Below, piece after piece: positions 1-8,860 of a DNA stretch of 60,930 nt. A program made the position numbers and the translations under genes. The stretch's first letter is position 1; every line of letters begins with the position of its first letter. A model generated the notes under the pieces. It worked only from the letters and a program-made list of their open reading frames with translations, did not search any database and was not told the origin of the DNA. Location: positions 1 through 60,930 of the forward strand of contig JAICWL010000006.1 in NCBI GenBank assembly GCA_025934835.1, read 5' to 3'. Source of the stretch: Fimbriimonadaceae bacterium. Lineage in GTDB: Bacteria > Armatimonadota > Fimbriimonadia > Fimbriimonadales > Fimbriimonadaceae.

Positions 1-275
1 AGCGCGCCGATGAGGCCCGGTCGATTCGTCGCCGCAACGCCTTCGATTTGGCTCAGCTCCAATCTCGCGTCCGAAAGCGCCTGGTCGATCACCGGCACGA
101 TAGCCTGAACGTGCGCCCGGGCAGCGGCCTCGGGGACCACACCGCCCCATTTCCTGTGGAGTTCGGCTTGGCTAGACACAACGTTCGAGAGAACCTGCCG
201 CCCGGATACGATGGCACAACTCGTTTCGTCGCAGCTCGACTCGATCGCTAGAATTGGTCCTTGGAACAGCTTCAA
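1..275 (-). CDS. tsaD: tRNA N6-adenosine threonylcarbamoyltransferase TsaD, N-terminal part
   Basis: The reverse strand reads KLFQGPILAIESSCDETSCA and continues with a segment ending VAATNRPGLIGAL. This is the N-terminus of the TsaD/Gcp/Kae1 ASKHA-fold family, including the conserved ESSCDET nucleotide-binding start. TsaD transfers the threonylcarbamoyl group to A37 of ANN-decoding tRNAs in the cytoplasm, together with TsaB and TsaE. Only about 91 codons are present because the gene runs off the left edge, so the metal-binding HxxxH histidines cannot be checked. The likely start is a TTG at 275 that shares bases with the TGA stop of rimI (TTGA overlap), which suggests translational coupling. 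The rimI-tsaD neighbourhood is common in bacteria and supports the call. Confidence 0.93.
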   Translation of the reverse strand, partial: MKLFQGPILAIESSCDETSCAIVSGRQVLSNVVSSQAELHRKWGGVVPEAAARAHVQAIVPVIDQALSDARLELSQIEGVAATNRPGLIGA

Positions 276-763
276 GGCTTTGGCGGCTCCCAGGTCTCCA
301 GACCGTAGAGCCACATGACCACCGCATCTTCCTTGTTGTCCGGGTAGTAGCCTTTGCGCCGTGCTGCCACCTCGTAGCCGAGCTGCTCGTAGAGCCGAAT
401 GGCTGCTTCGTTACCAGCGCGGACTTCCAGCGTGGAGCACGTCATGCCCCGCTGCTTTGAGGCTTGGAGCAAGTGGATCATCATGCGGCGGCCAATGCCA
501 TGCCTTCTATGCTCGGGCGCCACTGCGACGTTCGTGATATGGGCCTCGTCGATGACCATCCAAGCGGCTCCAAATCCCACGACCTGGCCACTCAGCAGCG
601 CGACCACGAACGCGCCGTCCCTGTGCTCGATCTCGTTCCGAAAGCTTCGCTCGGACCAAGGCGCGCCATTCGACGCACGCTCGATCTCGAGGATGGGCTT
701 GATGTGCGCTTCGGAAAGCTTTTCGAAGCGCAGGGTCTTCAGGTCTATGTAGCCGGTGGCCAC
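272..763 (-). CDS. rimI: Ribosomal protein S18-alanine N-acetyltransferase RimI (GNAT)
   Basis: This 163-residue GNAT protein has the acetyl-CoA binding signature RRHGIGRRMM near residues 85-95, preceded by the TNVAVAPEHR beta-strand. The C-terminal RLYEQLGYEVAARRKGYYP block is typical of RimI. RimI-type enzymes acetylate the N-terminal alanine of ribosomal protein S18, and some act on other proteins. The start is GTG, directly after the TAA of livF with no spacer, and the stop overlaps the TTG start of tsaD, so the three genes look co-translated. Length and motifs match the family. The exact substrate is inferred from family and the tsaD neighbour. Confidence 0.9.
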   Translation of the reverse strand: MATGYIDLKTLRFEKLSEAHIKPILEIERASNGAPWSERSFRNEIEHRDGAFVVALLSGQVVGFGAAWMVIDEAHITNVAVAPEHRRHGIGRRMMIHLLQASKQRGMTCSTLEVRAGNEAAIRLYEQLGYEVAARRKGYYPDNKEDAVVMWLYGLETWEPPKP

Positions 764-1465
764 TTAGCCTCCCAGGTAGGCCTCTTTGACCTTAGGGTCG
801 TGAAGCAGCTCTTCGCCGGTTCCAGCTAGCACGATCGAGCCGGTTTCGAGCACGTACGCCCTATTCGCCACTTCGAGGGCTCGGTTCGCGTTTTGCTCCA
901 CGATGAGGATTGTGCGGCCCTCCTTATTGAGGTCCAGCACGATGTTGAAGATCTCCGTGACAAGGTTTGGAGCGAGCCCAAGGCTGGGCTCGTCGAGGAG
1001 CAGCAGCCGGGGTCGAGACATGAGCGCTCTGCCGATCGCGAGCATCTGCTGCTCGCCTCCACTGAGGGTTCCTGCGTTCTGCTTCAGGCGCTCGCGCAAG
1101 CGCGGAAATCGGGTGAGCACATCTTCCAGGTCCTTACCCACCTCGGCGTCCTTACGGATGAACGCTCCGAGCTGCAGGTTCTCCAGCACGCTCATGTTCG
1201 TGAAAATTTTCCGTCCTTCGGGCGACTGCGAAATGCCGAGCTTCACGATTTCGTGCGGGGGGCAGGCAACGATGTCCTGGCCCTTAAATTCCACCGTTCC
1301 GTTTCGAGGACGAAGGATGCCGCTCACAGTTCGCAGCAGCGTGCTCTTACCCGCGCCATTCGAGCCGATGATGGCAACCACTTCGCCCTCGGCCACCGAC
1401 AGCGATACACCGCGTAGCGCCTGGATAGCGCCGTAGAACACATCGATCTGCTTGATCTCGAGCAT
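764..1465 (-). CDS. livF: Branched-chain amino acid ABC transporter ATP-binding protein LivF
   Basis: This is a single-domain ABC ATPase of about 233 residues. It has Walker A GSNGAGKSTLL, the signature LSGGEQQMLAIGRAL, Walker B LLLLDEPSLGL and the switch histidine region ILIVEQNANRAL. The VFYGAIQALRGVSL start, the short length and the C-terminal YLGG ending mark the LivF rather than LivG subfamily. LivF energises uptake of leucine, isoleucine and valine or related amides with LivG, LivH, LivM and a binding protein. I chose the ATG at 1465, where MLEIKQIDVFYG begins. A TTG at 1501 would add 12 residues that do not look like the family. None of the partner genes lies upstream, where glgP is divergent, so this livF is an orphan at the head of the rimI-tsaD operon. 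Confidence 0.88.
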   Translation of the reverse strand: MLEIKQIDVFYGAIQALRGVSLSVAEGEVVAIIGSNGAGKSTLLRTVSGILRPRNGTVEFKGQDIVACPPHEIVKLGISQSPEGRKIFTNMSVLENLQLGAFIRKDAEVGKDLEDVLTRFPRLRERLKQNAGTLSGGEQQMLAIGRALMSRPRLLLLDEPSLGLAPNLVTEIFNIVLDLNKEGRTILIVEQNANRALEVANRAYVLETGSIVLAGTGEELLHDPKVKEAYLGG

Positions 1466-1545
1466 GGAACCGCCCCAGTTTATCAGGCTCTGATTGGGCA
1501 ATGTGAATGAGCCCCCTGAGCGGCGACACTGGGGAGGGGCCCAGA

Positions 1546-4134
1546 ATGGCCCAAAATGATTACCGGTACATGAAACATCCGAAGTTTTCTCGCGCCTTCG
1601 AGGTTTCCGCGGACTTGCCCAAGAAGATTCAGCCGCTCAAGAAGCTCGCCTCGAATTTCCGGTGGACTTGGCACCACGAGTCGCGCGACTTGTTTCGAAG
1701 CATCGACAAGGACCTTTGGAACGCGGTCGAGCACAATCCGATCGCATTTTTGAATCGGATCCCCGAGGAACGGCTGATCAGGCTCGCAGGGGACCACGTA
1801 TTCGTGTCCAGGTTGAATCAGGCGGCGGACGAGCTCGAACGGTACCTCGCCGCCGAGACGTGGTTCGAGAAGACTTATCCGGGCGAGCGCGACCGTACGA
1901 CCATCGCCTACTTTTGCGCCGAATTCGGGATTTCCGAGGGGTTGCCCATCTACTCCGGTGGTCTTGGCGTTTTGGCCGGCGATCACTTGAAAGCGGCCAG
2001 CGACCTTGGGATTCCGCTCGTTGGAGTTGGGCTGCTCTACAATCGAGGTTATTTTCGCCAGAGTTTGAATCACGATGGCTGGCAGCAGGAGTTCTATCCG
2101 CAATACGACTTCTATCAAATGCCTTTGACGCTGATGCGCGACGAGCGAGAGGAGCCGATACGAATAGAAGTTGAGTTCCCGGATCGCATCGTTACTTGCC
2201 AGGTATGGCGCGCAGACGTCGGGCGCGTCCAGCTATATCTCATGGACAGCAATGTCTTAGAGAACCAGCCGTCGGACCAGGGGATCACCGACACGCTATA
2301 TGGCGGCGATGAGGAGATGCGGATTCGCCAAGAGATGATCCTCGGAATCGGAGGACTCAAGGCATTGCGCGCTGTTGGCGTTCGTCCGAGCGTGTGCCAC
2401 ATGAACGAGGGCCATGCGGCCTTCTTGTCAATTGAGCGGATTCGCGAGTTCATGCAGGAGAACGACTGCGACTTCCGGGTGGCACGCCAAGTGGTGGTGA
2501 GCGGCAATGTGTTCACAACGCACACGCCGGTTCCGGCGGGCTTCGATCTCTTCTATCCGGAGCTGCTCGAGCGGTACATGGGCAAATCGGTCGCAGCTAC
2601 CGGGCTGGCTTTCAACGAGTTCCTGAGGCTCGGCCGCATCGACCCCCAGAACCCGGCGGAAGCTTTTAACATGGCCGTGCTAGCCATGGAGAATGCAAAC
2701 CACGTGAACGGCGTGTCGAAGCTCCACGCCGAAGTCACGCGCAGCATGTTCGGAGCACGCTGGCCGAATTATCCGGAAGACGAAGTGCCGGTCCGTGCGA
2801 TCACGAACGGCATCCACACTCAGACCTGGGTTAGTCAGCGCATGGCGGAACTATTCGACGAGCACCTTGGGCCCTCGTGGCGAAGAAATCCGGAGCACCC
2901 CGAAGTGTGGCAGGCGGTCGAGCGAATACCGGACGAGGAGCTTTGGAGCGCCATCGAGAACAGCCGAGGAGAGCTCGTAAGGTTCTGCCGCAAGCGACTT
3001 CAGAGGAGCATTACTCGAGGCGCGGCATCCAAACCCGAGTTCGGGGTTGTCGACGCGATCCTGGATCCGCGGGTGCTGACCATTGGTTTCGCGCGCCGAT
3101 TCGCTACTTATAAACGCGCGACCCTGATGATCACAGATCGCGAGCGTCTGAAGCAGATTCTCTTCCATCCCGAGCGGCCGGTGCAGATCGTGGTAGCGGG
3201 GAAGGCCCATCCGAGAGACGATGCCGGTAAGAAGCTGATTCAGGAGATCTCCCGGTTCGTCAGCTACGAAGGGGGCCGCACCCGCATGGTGTTCCTCGAG
3301 GACTACGACATGCAGGTCGCCCGCAGCCTCGTGCAGGGTGTGGACCTATGGCTGAATAACCCGCGCCGGCCGTATGAAGCGAGTGGCACGAGCGGCATGA
3401 AAGTCGTACCCAACGGCGGCCTGAACTGCTCGATACTGGATGGCTGGTGGGACGAAGGATTCGATCCGATGGTGGGCTGGGCCATCGGCGACCGGAGCGA
3501 GATCGGAGACGGCGGGCACCAGGATTGGCTCGACAGCCGGGCCTTCTATCACTTGCTGGAGAATGAAATCGCGCCGTTGTTCTATCACCGAGTAGAGAAC
3601 GGTGTGCCACGGACGTGGGTGCAGATGGTGAAGCGCTCCATCATGAAGCTCGCGCCGCAGTTCTCAAGCAACCGTATGGTTCGCGACTACTGCACGGAGT
3701 TTTACATGCCTGCGGCCACGGCATTTCGGCGGCTTTCAGAGAACGGAATGGAGCGGGCCAAGGATGCGCTTCAGTGGCGCGACCGGGTACGGGCCGAGTG
3801 GCGCAATGTGCGGGTTGTTAGCGTGACCGACACGGCCGGCAAGAGCAACTCGGTGGGCTCGGCCTGCTGCATCCGCGCACTAGTGGACCTCGTTAATCTT
3901 GAAGCTTCGGACGTTAAAGTACAGGCTCTCGCAGGAAAGGTTGGCCCCAATCGTGAGATCGTAGATTCGGAAATCGTCGAGCTACGGCGCGTTGGCTTCG
4001 AAGAGGGCAAGCACATCTTCGAGGGACAAATCTTGTGTGGAACGCCGGGCTATCACGGCTACACAGTGCGCGTCGTTCCCAGTCACCCGGATGTAGAGAT
4101 TCCGAGCGAGCTTGGCCTAGTGGCCTGGGAATAA
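1546..4134 (+). CDS. glgP: Alpha-glucan (glycogen) phosphorylase, GT35
   Basis: An 862-residue protein of the alpha-glucan phosphorylase family, the shorter type with an N-terminal DUF3417-like segment (LKKLASNFRWTW). It releases glucose 1-phosphate from alpha-1,4-glucans in the cytoplasm using pyridoxal phosphate. The PLP site is EASGTSGMKVVPNGG, with the Schiff-base lysine at about residue 619. Other family blocks are AYFCAEFGISEGLPIYSGGLG, CHMNEGHAAF, TTHTPVPAGFD and GFARRFATYKRA. The start is the ATG at 1546 because GGGGAGG lies 8 bases upstream. An earlier in-frame ATG at 1507 has no such site. It is divergent from livF. No other glycogen gene is visible nearby. Confidence 0.92.
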   Translation: MAQNDYRYMKHPKFSRAFEVSADLPKKIQPLKKLASNFRWTWHHESRDLFRSIDKDLWNAVEHNPIAFLNRIPEERLIRLAGDHVFVSRLNQAADELERYLAAETWFEKTYPGERDRTTIAYFCAEFGISEGLPIYSGGLGVLAGDHLKAASDLGIPLVGVGLLYNRGYFRQSLNHDGWQQEFYPQYDFYQMPLTLMRDEREEPIRIEVEFPDRIVTCQVWRADVGRVQLYLMDSNVLENQPSDQGITDTLYGGDEEMRIRQEMILGIGGLKALRAVGVRPSVCHMNEGHAAFLSIERIREFMQENDCDFRVARQVVVSGNVFTTHTPVPAGFDLFYPELLERYMGKSVAATGLAFNEFLRLGRIDPQNPAEAFNMAVLAMENANHVNGVSKLHAEVTRSMFGARWPNYPEDEVPVRAITNGIHTQTWVSQRMAELFDEHLGPSWRRNPEHPEVWQAVERIPDEELWSAIENSRGELVRFCRKRLQRSITRGAASKPEFGVVDAILDPRVLTIGFARRFATYKRATLMITDRERLKQILFHPERPVQIVVAGKAHPRDDAGKKLIQEISRFVSYEGGRTRMVFLEDYDMQVARSLVQGVDLWLNNPRRPYEASGTSGMKVVPNGGLNCSILDGWWDEGFDPMVGWAIGDRSEIGDGGHQDWLDSRAFYHLLENEIAPLFYHRVENGVPRTWVQMVKRSIMKLAPQFSSNRMVRDYCTEFYMPAATAFRRLSENGMERAKDALQWRDRVRAEWRNVRVVSVTDTAGKSNSVGSACCIRALVDLVNLEASDVKVQALAGKVGPNREIVDSEIVELRRVGFEEGKHIFEGQILCGTPGYHGYTVRVVPSHPDVEIPSELGLVAWE

Positions 4135-4140
4135 AAGGGG

Positions 4141-4162
4141 CGCTCCGGCAAATGCCGGAGCG
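4141..4162 (-). terminator. Hairpin terminator between glgP and the RRM gene
   Basis: A perfect 9-bp stem (CGCTCCGGC and GCCGGAGCG) with a 4-base loop lies between the two convergent genes. Read on the minus strand it is followed by CCCCTTTTAT, so it best fits termination of the RRM gene. It could also slow transcription leaving glgP, although no T run follows on that side. Confidence 0.7.
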
Positions 4163-4171
4163 TCGATTGAA

Positions 4172-4552
4172 CTAGAAACGTCCGCCGCGTCCGCCTGTTC
4201 GGCCTCCACGTCCGCCGCGATCGCCTCGGCTGCGGTCGCCTCCAAAGGAGCTTCCTCCGCCGTATTCGGCGCCGCCGCCGTAGCTGCGCTCGCCTCCACC
4301 AAATCCGCGGCCACCGCCGCCTTCACCCCGGGGCCTAGCTTCGTTGACGGTCAGTCGCCGTCCGCCGAGCTCCGAATTGTTTTTGTCTGTTATTGCGGCA
4401 TCGAGCTGGTCTGCGTCGATGTCGATGAACGCGAATCCGCGCCCTTCGATGATTCTGGGATTCTTGCCGCCATATGGGGCAAAGGTAGCGACGAGATCAT
4501 CCTCACTAGAGGAGTACGGGATATTCCCGACATATAGAGTCTTAATTGCCAT
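4172..4552 (-). CDS. Glycine-rich RRM RNA-binding protein
   Basis: This 126-residue protein has one RNA recognition motif at about residues 1-75, with RNP2 (LYVGNI, residues 6-11) and RNP1 (GRGFAFIDI, about 38-46). A low-complexity tail of Gly, Arg, Ser and Tyr (RGG-like repeats) follows. Bacterial proteins of this kind bind single-stranded RNA and in cyanobacteria are often cold-induced RNA chaperones. The SD-like GGAAACGGA sits just before the ATG. It is preceded by a good -10 box and a structured leader, and followed by a hairpin terminator, so it is probably monocistronic. Its RNA targets cannot be read from sequence. Confidence 0.9.
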   Translation of the reverse strand: MAIKTLYVGNIPYSSSEDDLVATFAPYGGKNPRIIEGRGFAFIDIDADQLDAAITDKNNSELGGRRLTVNEARPRGEGGGGRGFGGGERSYGGGAEYGGGSSFGGDRSRGDRGGRGGRTGGRGGRF

Positions 4553-4588
4553 TCCGTTTCCTTAGCTCGGTCTCTCCAAACCGAACCG

Positions 4589-4635
4589 CCGGAAGCGGGC
4601 CGACTCATCGGCGCCCTTCCGGTGACGGCATTATA
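4589..4635 (-). promoter_or_regulatory. Promoter -10 box and 5' UTR hairpin of the RRM gene
   Basis: On the minus strand a perfect TATAAT lies at 4635-4630, upstream of the RRM gene. I see no good -35 box at the usual spacing. The predicted leader of about 70 nt contains a 7-bp stem (CCGGAAG and CTTCCGG, 4616-4622 and 4589-4595) with a GC-rich loop region. The A/T-rich stretch around 4640-4665 would be the upstream promoter element. Confidence 0.45.
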
Positions 4636-4721
4636 GCGCGTTAAATGCAAAAATAATAACTTTCGTCGGCCAGATTATTCGTATAGCGGCTTTCGGGTTC
4701 GATTCTTGCTGTCAGATGAGG

Positions 4722-5393
4722 TCACGCGAGGTGCGAACAGTCCGAACTCGAATCGATTTGGAGCTCTACCGAGCCATCGGGTAGGACCCTGCTCTGAACT
4801 CGCAGTAAGTCTGGGATCGAAGCCACGATGCCGCGGAGGGGGAGCCGACCGACGCCTATCGTCCTCATACCAGCGGCGATCGCGGAGTCGACGCCCGATT
4901 GCGTGTCCTCGAACGCCACGCATTGGTCGGCAGGCTCGCCAAGCAGCTTAGCCCCGAGTAGAAACGGGTCGGGCGCAGGCTTGCCATTTGCAACGAGGTC
5001 GCCGAACACGGCCTTGGCGGGCAAGGGGAGTTTCGCGGCTGCCATCCGGGCCAGTGCTACGGGCCGAGCGCACGAGGTAACGAGAGCCCACCTATCCCGA
5101 GGAAGGGCGTTCAGGAGCTCGCACGCACCGGGTAGCGACCGCACTCCTTCGGTGTCTTCCACCTCCATCCGCTGCAGGACGGCGTCTTCAGCCTCAGCAT
5201 CCAGATGCGGAGCAACGAGCGGCAGACTGTCGATGCTGCGCCGACCGTGGATTCGCGGGAGCACGAGCGCGGGCTGCAGGCCGCTCACCTCGCACCACCG
5301 GGTCCAGCATCGATCGACGGCCTCTAAAGAGCAGATCAGCGTGCCGTCCAGGTCTAATAGCACGCCGGAGCACTGGATGCGCACCGCGCCCAC
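4722..5393 (-). CDS. HAD-superfamily (subfamily IA) sugar-phosphatase-like hydrolase
   Basis: A 223-residue haloacid dehalogenase-type hydrolase. Motif I is DLDGTL (about residues 14-19, first Asp the nucleophile), motif II is the Ser/Thr in VTSC, motif III is the Lys in GKPAPDPFLL and motif IV is FEDTQSGVDSA. The helical cap lies between motifs I and II. Close relatives dephosphorylate sugar phosphates or similar small metabolites, but the substrate cannot be assigned. It starts with GTG at 5393, immediately after the TAA of the aldehyde dehydrogenase, so the two are probably translated from one mRNA. The C-terminal tail of about 30 residues after the HAD core has no recognisable motif. Confidence 0.88.
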   Translation of the reverse strand: MGAVRIQCSGVLLDLDGTLICSLEAVDRCWTRWCEVSGLQPALVLPRIHGRRSIDSLPLVAPHLDAEAEDAVLQRMEVEDTEGVRSLPGACELLNALPRDRWALVTSCARPVALARMAAAKLPLPAKAVFGDLVANGKPAPDPFLLGAKLLGEPADQCVAFEDTQSGVDSAIAAGMRTIGVGRLPLRGIVASIPDLLRVQSRVLPDGSVELQIDSSSDCSHLA

Positions 5394-6899
5394 TTAGATT
5401 GTCGTGGACAGGCCCTGGGCCATCACGATCTCGCGGGCATGATTCACCGTAAAGGCAATTCGATGTGTGACCGAATCGATGATCCCTTCCGCGCCCGGGT
5501 GCCCGTTGCCCGAGCTCTTTACGCCTCCAAAAGGAAGGTGAACCTCCGCGCCGATGCTCGGTAGGTTTACGTACCCGAGCCCGTACTCCGCGTGGTCGCG
5601 CACCCATCTCCACTTTCGGAAATCCTCGGTAATCACGGCCATCGAAAGACCGTATTCGGTGTCGTTGTAAACCTCCACAGCTTCCTCCATGCCGCTAACG
5701 GGAATGATTGCGACGTGCGGACTAAAGGCTTCCTCGCGGAGGCAGAACGTGTTCGGCTTGTAGGAATCGAACCGGTACACGAAGGGCGTGACGAAATTGC
5801 CGCACGCGTGCGCTTCGTCGTCGAGCTCTTTACCCTCAATGAGAACCTGAGCTCCTTCTTCGGCGGCTTTGGCGTTGTGGTGGCGCCATTTTTCTACGCC
5901 TGCCTCGTTGATGAGCGGTCCCATGAAGGTACCGCTTTGCAATCCGTCACCAACCGTGATTCGCCGCACCGTTTCAGTGAATCTCTTCGTGAATTCAGGC
6001 TCGATTTTGCGATCGACGATCAGCCGGCCGGAAGATACGCAGCGCTGCCCCGAGGTCTTGAATGCGCCGAGCACACAAGCGTTGACCGCTATATCCAGAT
6101 CGGCATCTTCCAAGACGATTGTGGCGTTCTTGCCGCCCATTTCGGTTGCGGCGAACTTGTAAGCGTCTGCCGCCGCGATCTGCTGAATGTGTTTGCCAAC
6201 CGCACGCGAGCCGGTGAACAGCACGACAGCCACATCCTTATGGCGCACAAGCGCCTCACCCACGTCCTCGCCCATTCCGTGCACGATGTTGATAACACCG
6301 GCGGGGAAGCCCGCTTCGTGAAACAGCGCCATGAGCTTATGAGCGCAAATTGGTGTTTCCTCTGAGGGCTTGAAGACAACCGTGTTACCCGCAAGAACGG
6401 AAGGAAGGATTACCCAGAGTGGTATGGCAACCGGGAAATTCCACGGCGTGATGCACGCCACGACGCTTTTCGGGCGCTTGAGGATATACGCGTCCTTAGC
6501 TGGAACTTCCGAGCTGACCGTGAAACCGTTCGGCATGCGCCCGAGACCCGCCACGTATTGGGCCATGTGCAGCGCCTCGACTACATCTGCCATTCCCTCG
6601 TTCAGAGGCTTGCCGCATTCGCGGGTCACCGTCTGGCCGAGATCGTCGAGATCGCGCTTCAGGAGCTGGGCGAATCGGTCGACGACTTCAGCGCGGTTGA
6701 CCCAGCTGAGTTCGCGCCAGGATTCGTACGCCGCTTTGGCTGCTCCGACCGCCGCGTCGACGTCGGCCTCGGTGCCTCTTGGGACCGTGCCCACGACGTC
6801 CCGCTTGTTCGCGGGATTCAAGCTTTCGAAGGTCGTGGAAGCCTTCTGCCACGATCCGTCGATGTAGTTTTGTGATGCTACGGTAGAGAATTTTTGCAC
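5394..6899 (-). CDS. NAD(P)-dependent aldehyde dehydrogenase
   Basis: An aldehyde dehydrogenase of about 501 residues. It has the cofactor-binding ITPWNFPVAIP block, the glycine motif VLFTGSRAVG, the general-base Glu in FAATEMGGKN and the catalytic Cys in KTSGQRCVSSG. The C-terminal LPFGGVKSSGNGHPGAEG is typical. It oxidises an aldehyde or semialdehyde to the acid. Overall it resembles ketoglutarate- or aminoadipate-semialdehyde dehydrogenases, but the substrate is not determinable. I place the start at the GTG at 6899 (VQKFSTVASQNYIDGSW). An open frame continues to a TTG at 6953, but a TATAAG -10-like box at 6959-6954 would put transcription start beyond that codon. It is directly followed by the HAD gene. 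Confidence 0.88.
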   Translation of the reverse strand: MQKFSTVASQNYIDGSWQKASTTFESLNPANKRDVVGTVPRGTEADVDAAVGAAKAAYESWRELSWVNRAEVVDRFAQLLKRDLDDLGQTVTRECGKPLNEGMADVVEALHMAQYVAGLGRMPNGFTVSSEVPAKDAYILKRPKSVVACITPWNFPVAIPLWVILPSVLAGNTVVFKPSEETPICAHKLMALFHEAGFPAGVINIVHGMGEDVGEALVRHKDVAVVLFTGSRAVGKHIQQIAAADAYKFAATEMGGKNATIVLEDADLDIAVNACVLGAFKTSGQRCVSSGRLIVDRKIEPEFTKRFTETVRRITVGDGLQSGTFMGPLINEAGVEKWRHHNAKAAEEGAQVLIEGKELDDEAHACGNFVTPFVYRFDSYKPNTFCLREEAFSPHVAIIPVSGMEEAVEVYNDTEYGLSMAVITEDFRKWRWVRDHAEYGLGYVNLPSIGAEVHLPFGGVKSSGNGHPGAEGIIDSVTHRIAFTVNHAREIVMAQGLSTTI

Positions 6900-7034
6900 T
6901 GTTTTTCGCTCAGAAGTGTACCTAGGGGTTGTTTCAGGGGGCCGAGCCGTCAACTTATAGTGTAGGGATATGCGCGGCGCGCCAAAACGTCAAGCCTAGA
7001 TTCGGTACGCTGCCTAGCTCCAACGTTCAGAACC
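6900..7034. promoter_or_regulatory. Divergent intergenic region, ALDH operon and exported-protein operon
   Basis: This gap of about 135 bp separates two divergent transcription units. A TATAAG -10-like hexamer on the minus strand (6959-6954) could serve the aldehyde dehydrogenase. No convincing -35 box or plus-strand promoter was recognised, and the gene at 7035 has no clear Shine-Dalgarno sequence. Confidence 0.3.
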
Positions 7035-8855
7035 ATGAGACTCCTTGCCGCAGGTTTGATTCTTGCTGCATCGATCGCTTCGGCTGCCGCTGCGTCCGTG
7101 CGAGCGGATGGTTCCGTGCTTTACGTCAACGAAGCTCCCGTGTTGCGATTTTCGACATCGGCGGGGTCCCTGTCGCCTGAGGCCCGATGCGTGAAGGCGG
7201 CCGCCCAGCTCGAGTCGCTGGCCGATGGCGCGCATTTCGGAGTGCGCAAGTCCGCAGAAGGATTCGAGGTGGTCGCTTCCGGCCAAACCGTGGTGGTCGT
7301 GACCCAATCCGAAGCCAAGCGGCAAGGCGCGGGCGCCCGGGCGCTGGCATTTCAGTGGAGCCGCAACCTGGAGAATGCGTTCCGGCTTCCGCTTTTGAAG
7401 GTGGATCCGAGCGATCTGCGGCTCGCGGTCGACTCGGCCCAAACAGTTACGGTGGTGGGTAGCAGGGCCGCAGCGGTAAGCATTAGCGTCGACGCGCCGG
7501 ACGTGGTGAAGGCAACGCGCCAGCCGGGCGCGGTCGTAGTTCGAGCTGTGGCGGCCGGACGGGCGAAAGTTCGACTCGATTCCGGTTCGATCTCGCGGAC
7601 GATCGAGGTGAGCGTGCGGCCCAGCGCTGCGAGCTTCCCCCAAACGATCGCAGCCTACGTAACGGGAGCACCGGCGACGGTACCGACCGTGCGTGGCGCC
7701 GTGCAGAGTGCAATCCGGATGAGGCTCGCCACGTGCGATCATGCCAAATGGAACTTCCGTGTCAAGAAGGCGCACAGTATCGCAGCCGGCTCAGCTTCGA
7801 CTTTTCAAGTCCGGGTGTGGGCCAGCGCGCCCGATGCTTTCGATTCGTCTGGCCTCGTGAACGTAGTGGTGCGCAACATCGCGCTGCCTAGACAGGCCGA
7901 AGAAACTTTGTGGTATTCGAACGACCCTGAGAGCGTGCAGGGCCCCGGCAATCTGTTTAGCGGCGAGTTGGCCCGAGGCACTTCCGCGCGGCTTCTGTAC
8001 CACCATGTGAATGTGGCGACAAGCCCGCTGTATTTCCGGATCCAGGCGATCAACGATTCCGATTCGGCAGCCAAGCTTATGGTGATTCCGGGAGACAGCC
8101 GCCCGGACCGAAACCCAGTTCGAGCAGGTCTGACTGCCGCGGATCAGTACGTCCGCAATTGGATCATCGGAAGCGGAGAGATCGTGATCATTCCGCCGCG
8201 GACCACAATGCCAATTTCGCTGCGCAAGCTGAACCCAACGGAGACTCTAAGCGGGCTCTGCACCCTGAGGCTGGTGGAAGGTCCGGACACGATTCAGGTT
8301 CGATCGGATGCATGGCCGCCATTTCCGATCGACGATCGGTGGAAAGCAGCTATGCAGTCATCCACACCTTGGCGGGAGGTGGGAACGCACCCGATCAACG
8401 AATACGATCGCGCTCCATTCGAGACCTCGGCACATATCTATCCAAATCCATTCAAGGACGAGCAGGTGAACTACTCGGTGGGCGGGAGGTACGGATTCGT
8501 TCGAATCGGTGGTCGGCCGATCACCAGGCAGGATCAGCAGGCCGCTTTGGACGGCAATTTCGGCGTGATCTATAACATCAAAGCCGTGGTGCAGAATCCG
8601 ACTCAGGAGCCGACCGATGTCGAGGTCGTCTTCGAGGCGAGCGCGGGCTACTCCGGCGGCCTTTTCGTTTTAAACGGCCGTATGGTGGAGACCCCCCTGC
8701 TGGCTCCGAAAGCCGAAAGCCGCCTGACGAAGTTCCACTTGACGCCCGGGTCATCCACGACGCTCGACATCATGACTCTTCCTCTTTCCGGCGGGAGCTA
8801 CCCTGCTACGCTGACGATACGGCCCGTGCAGGCCGCCTACAGCGGGAGTCAATAA
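7035..8855 (+). CDS. Exported protein of unknown function
   Basis: A 606-residue protein with a clear signal peptide (MRLLAAGLILAASIASAAAA, cleavage likely after the AAA at about 20), so it acts outside the cytoplasm. Residues about 130-205 look like an Ig-type beta domain, with alternating Val/Ala strands ending VRAVAAGRAKVRLDSGS, similar in style to BIG2 domains. The rest, residues about 210-600, is predicted mostly beta with no motif I can name. It has no membrane anchor, lipobox or sorting signal. It is followed after 5 bases by a TPR protein, so the two are probably co-expressed. I do not recognise the family. A structural or carrier role at the cell surface is only a guess. Confidence 0.75.
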   Translation: MRLLAAGLILAASIASAAAASVRADGSVLYVNEAPVLRFSTSAGSLSPEARCVKAAAQLESLADGAHFGVRKSAEGFEVVASGQTVVVVTQSEAKRQGAGARALAFQWSRNLENAFRLPLLKVDPSDLRLAVDSAQTVTVVGSRAAAVSISVDAPDVVKATRQPGAVVVRAVAAGRAKVRLDSGSISRTIEVSVRPSAASFPQTIAAYVTGAPATVPTVRGAVQSAIRMRLATCDHAKWNFRVKKAHSIAAGSASTFQVRVWASAPDAFDSSGLVNVVVRNIALPRQAEETLWYSNDPESVQGPGNLFSGELARGTSARLLYHHVNVATSPLYFRIQAINDSDSAAKLMVIPGDSRPDRNPVRAGLTAADQYVRNWIIGSGEIVIIPPRTTMPISLRKLNPTETLSGLCTLRLVEGPDTIQVRSDAWPPFPIDDRWKAAMQSSTPWREVGTHPINEYDRAPFETSAHIYPNPFKDEQVNYSVGGRYGFVRIGGRPITRQDQQAALDGNFGVIYNIKAVVQNPTQEPTDVEVVFEASAGYSGGLFVLNGRMVETPLLAPKAESRLTKFHLTPGSSTTLDIMTLPLSGGSYPATLTIRPVQAAYSGSQ

Positions 8856-8860
8856 GAATC

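Noticed and set aside
1483..2118. 211-codon minus-strand open frame opposite glgP
   Set aside because: Antisense to a strongly conserved enzyme and without recognisable motifs.
4680..4715. GGTTCGATTC resembling a tRNA T-loop
   Set aside because: The flanking five bases cannot pair as a T-stem and no acceptor, D or anticodon arms are present.
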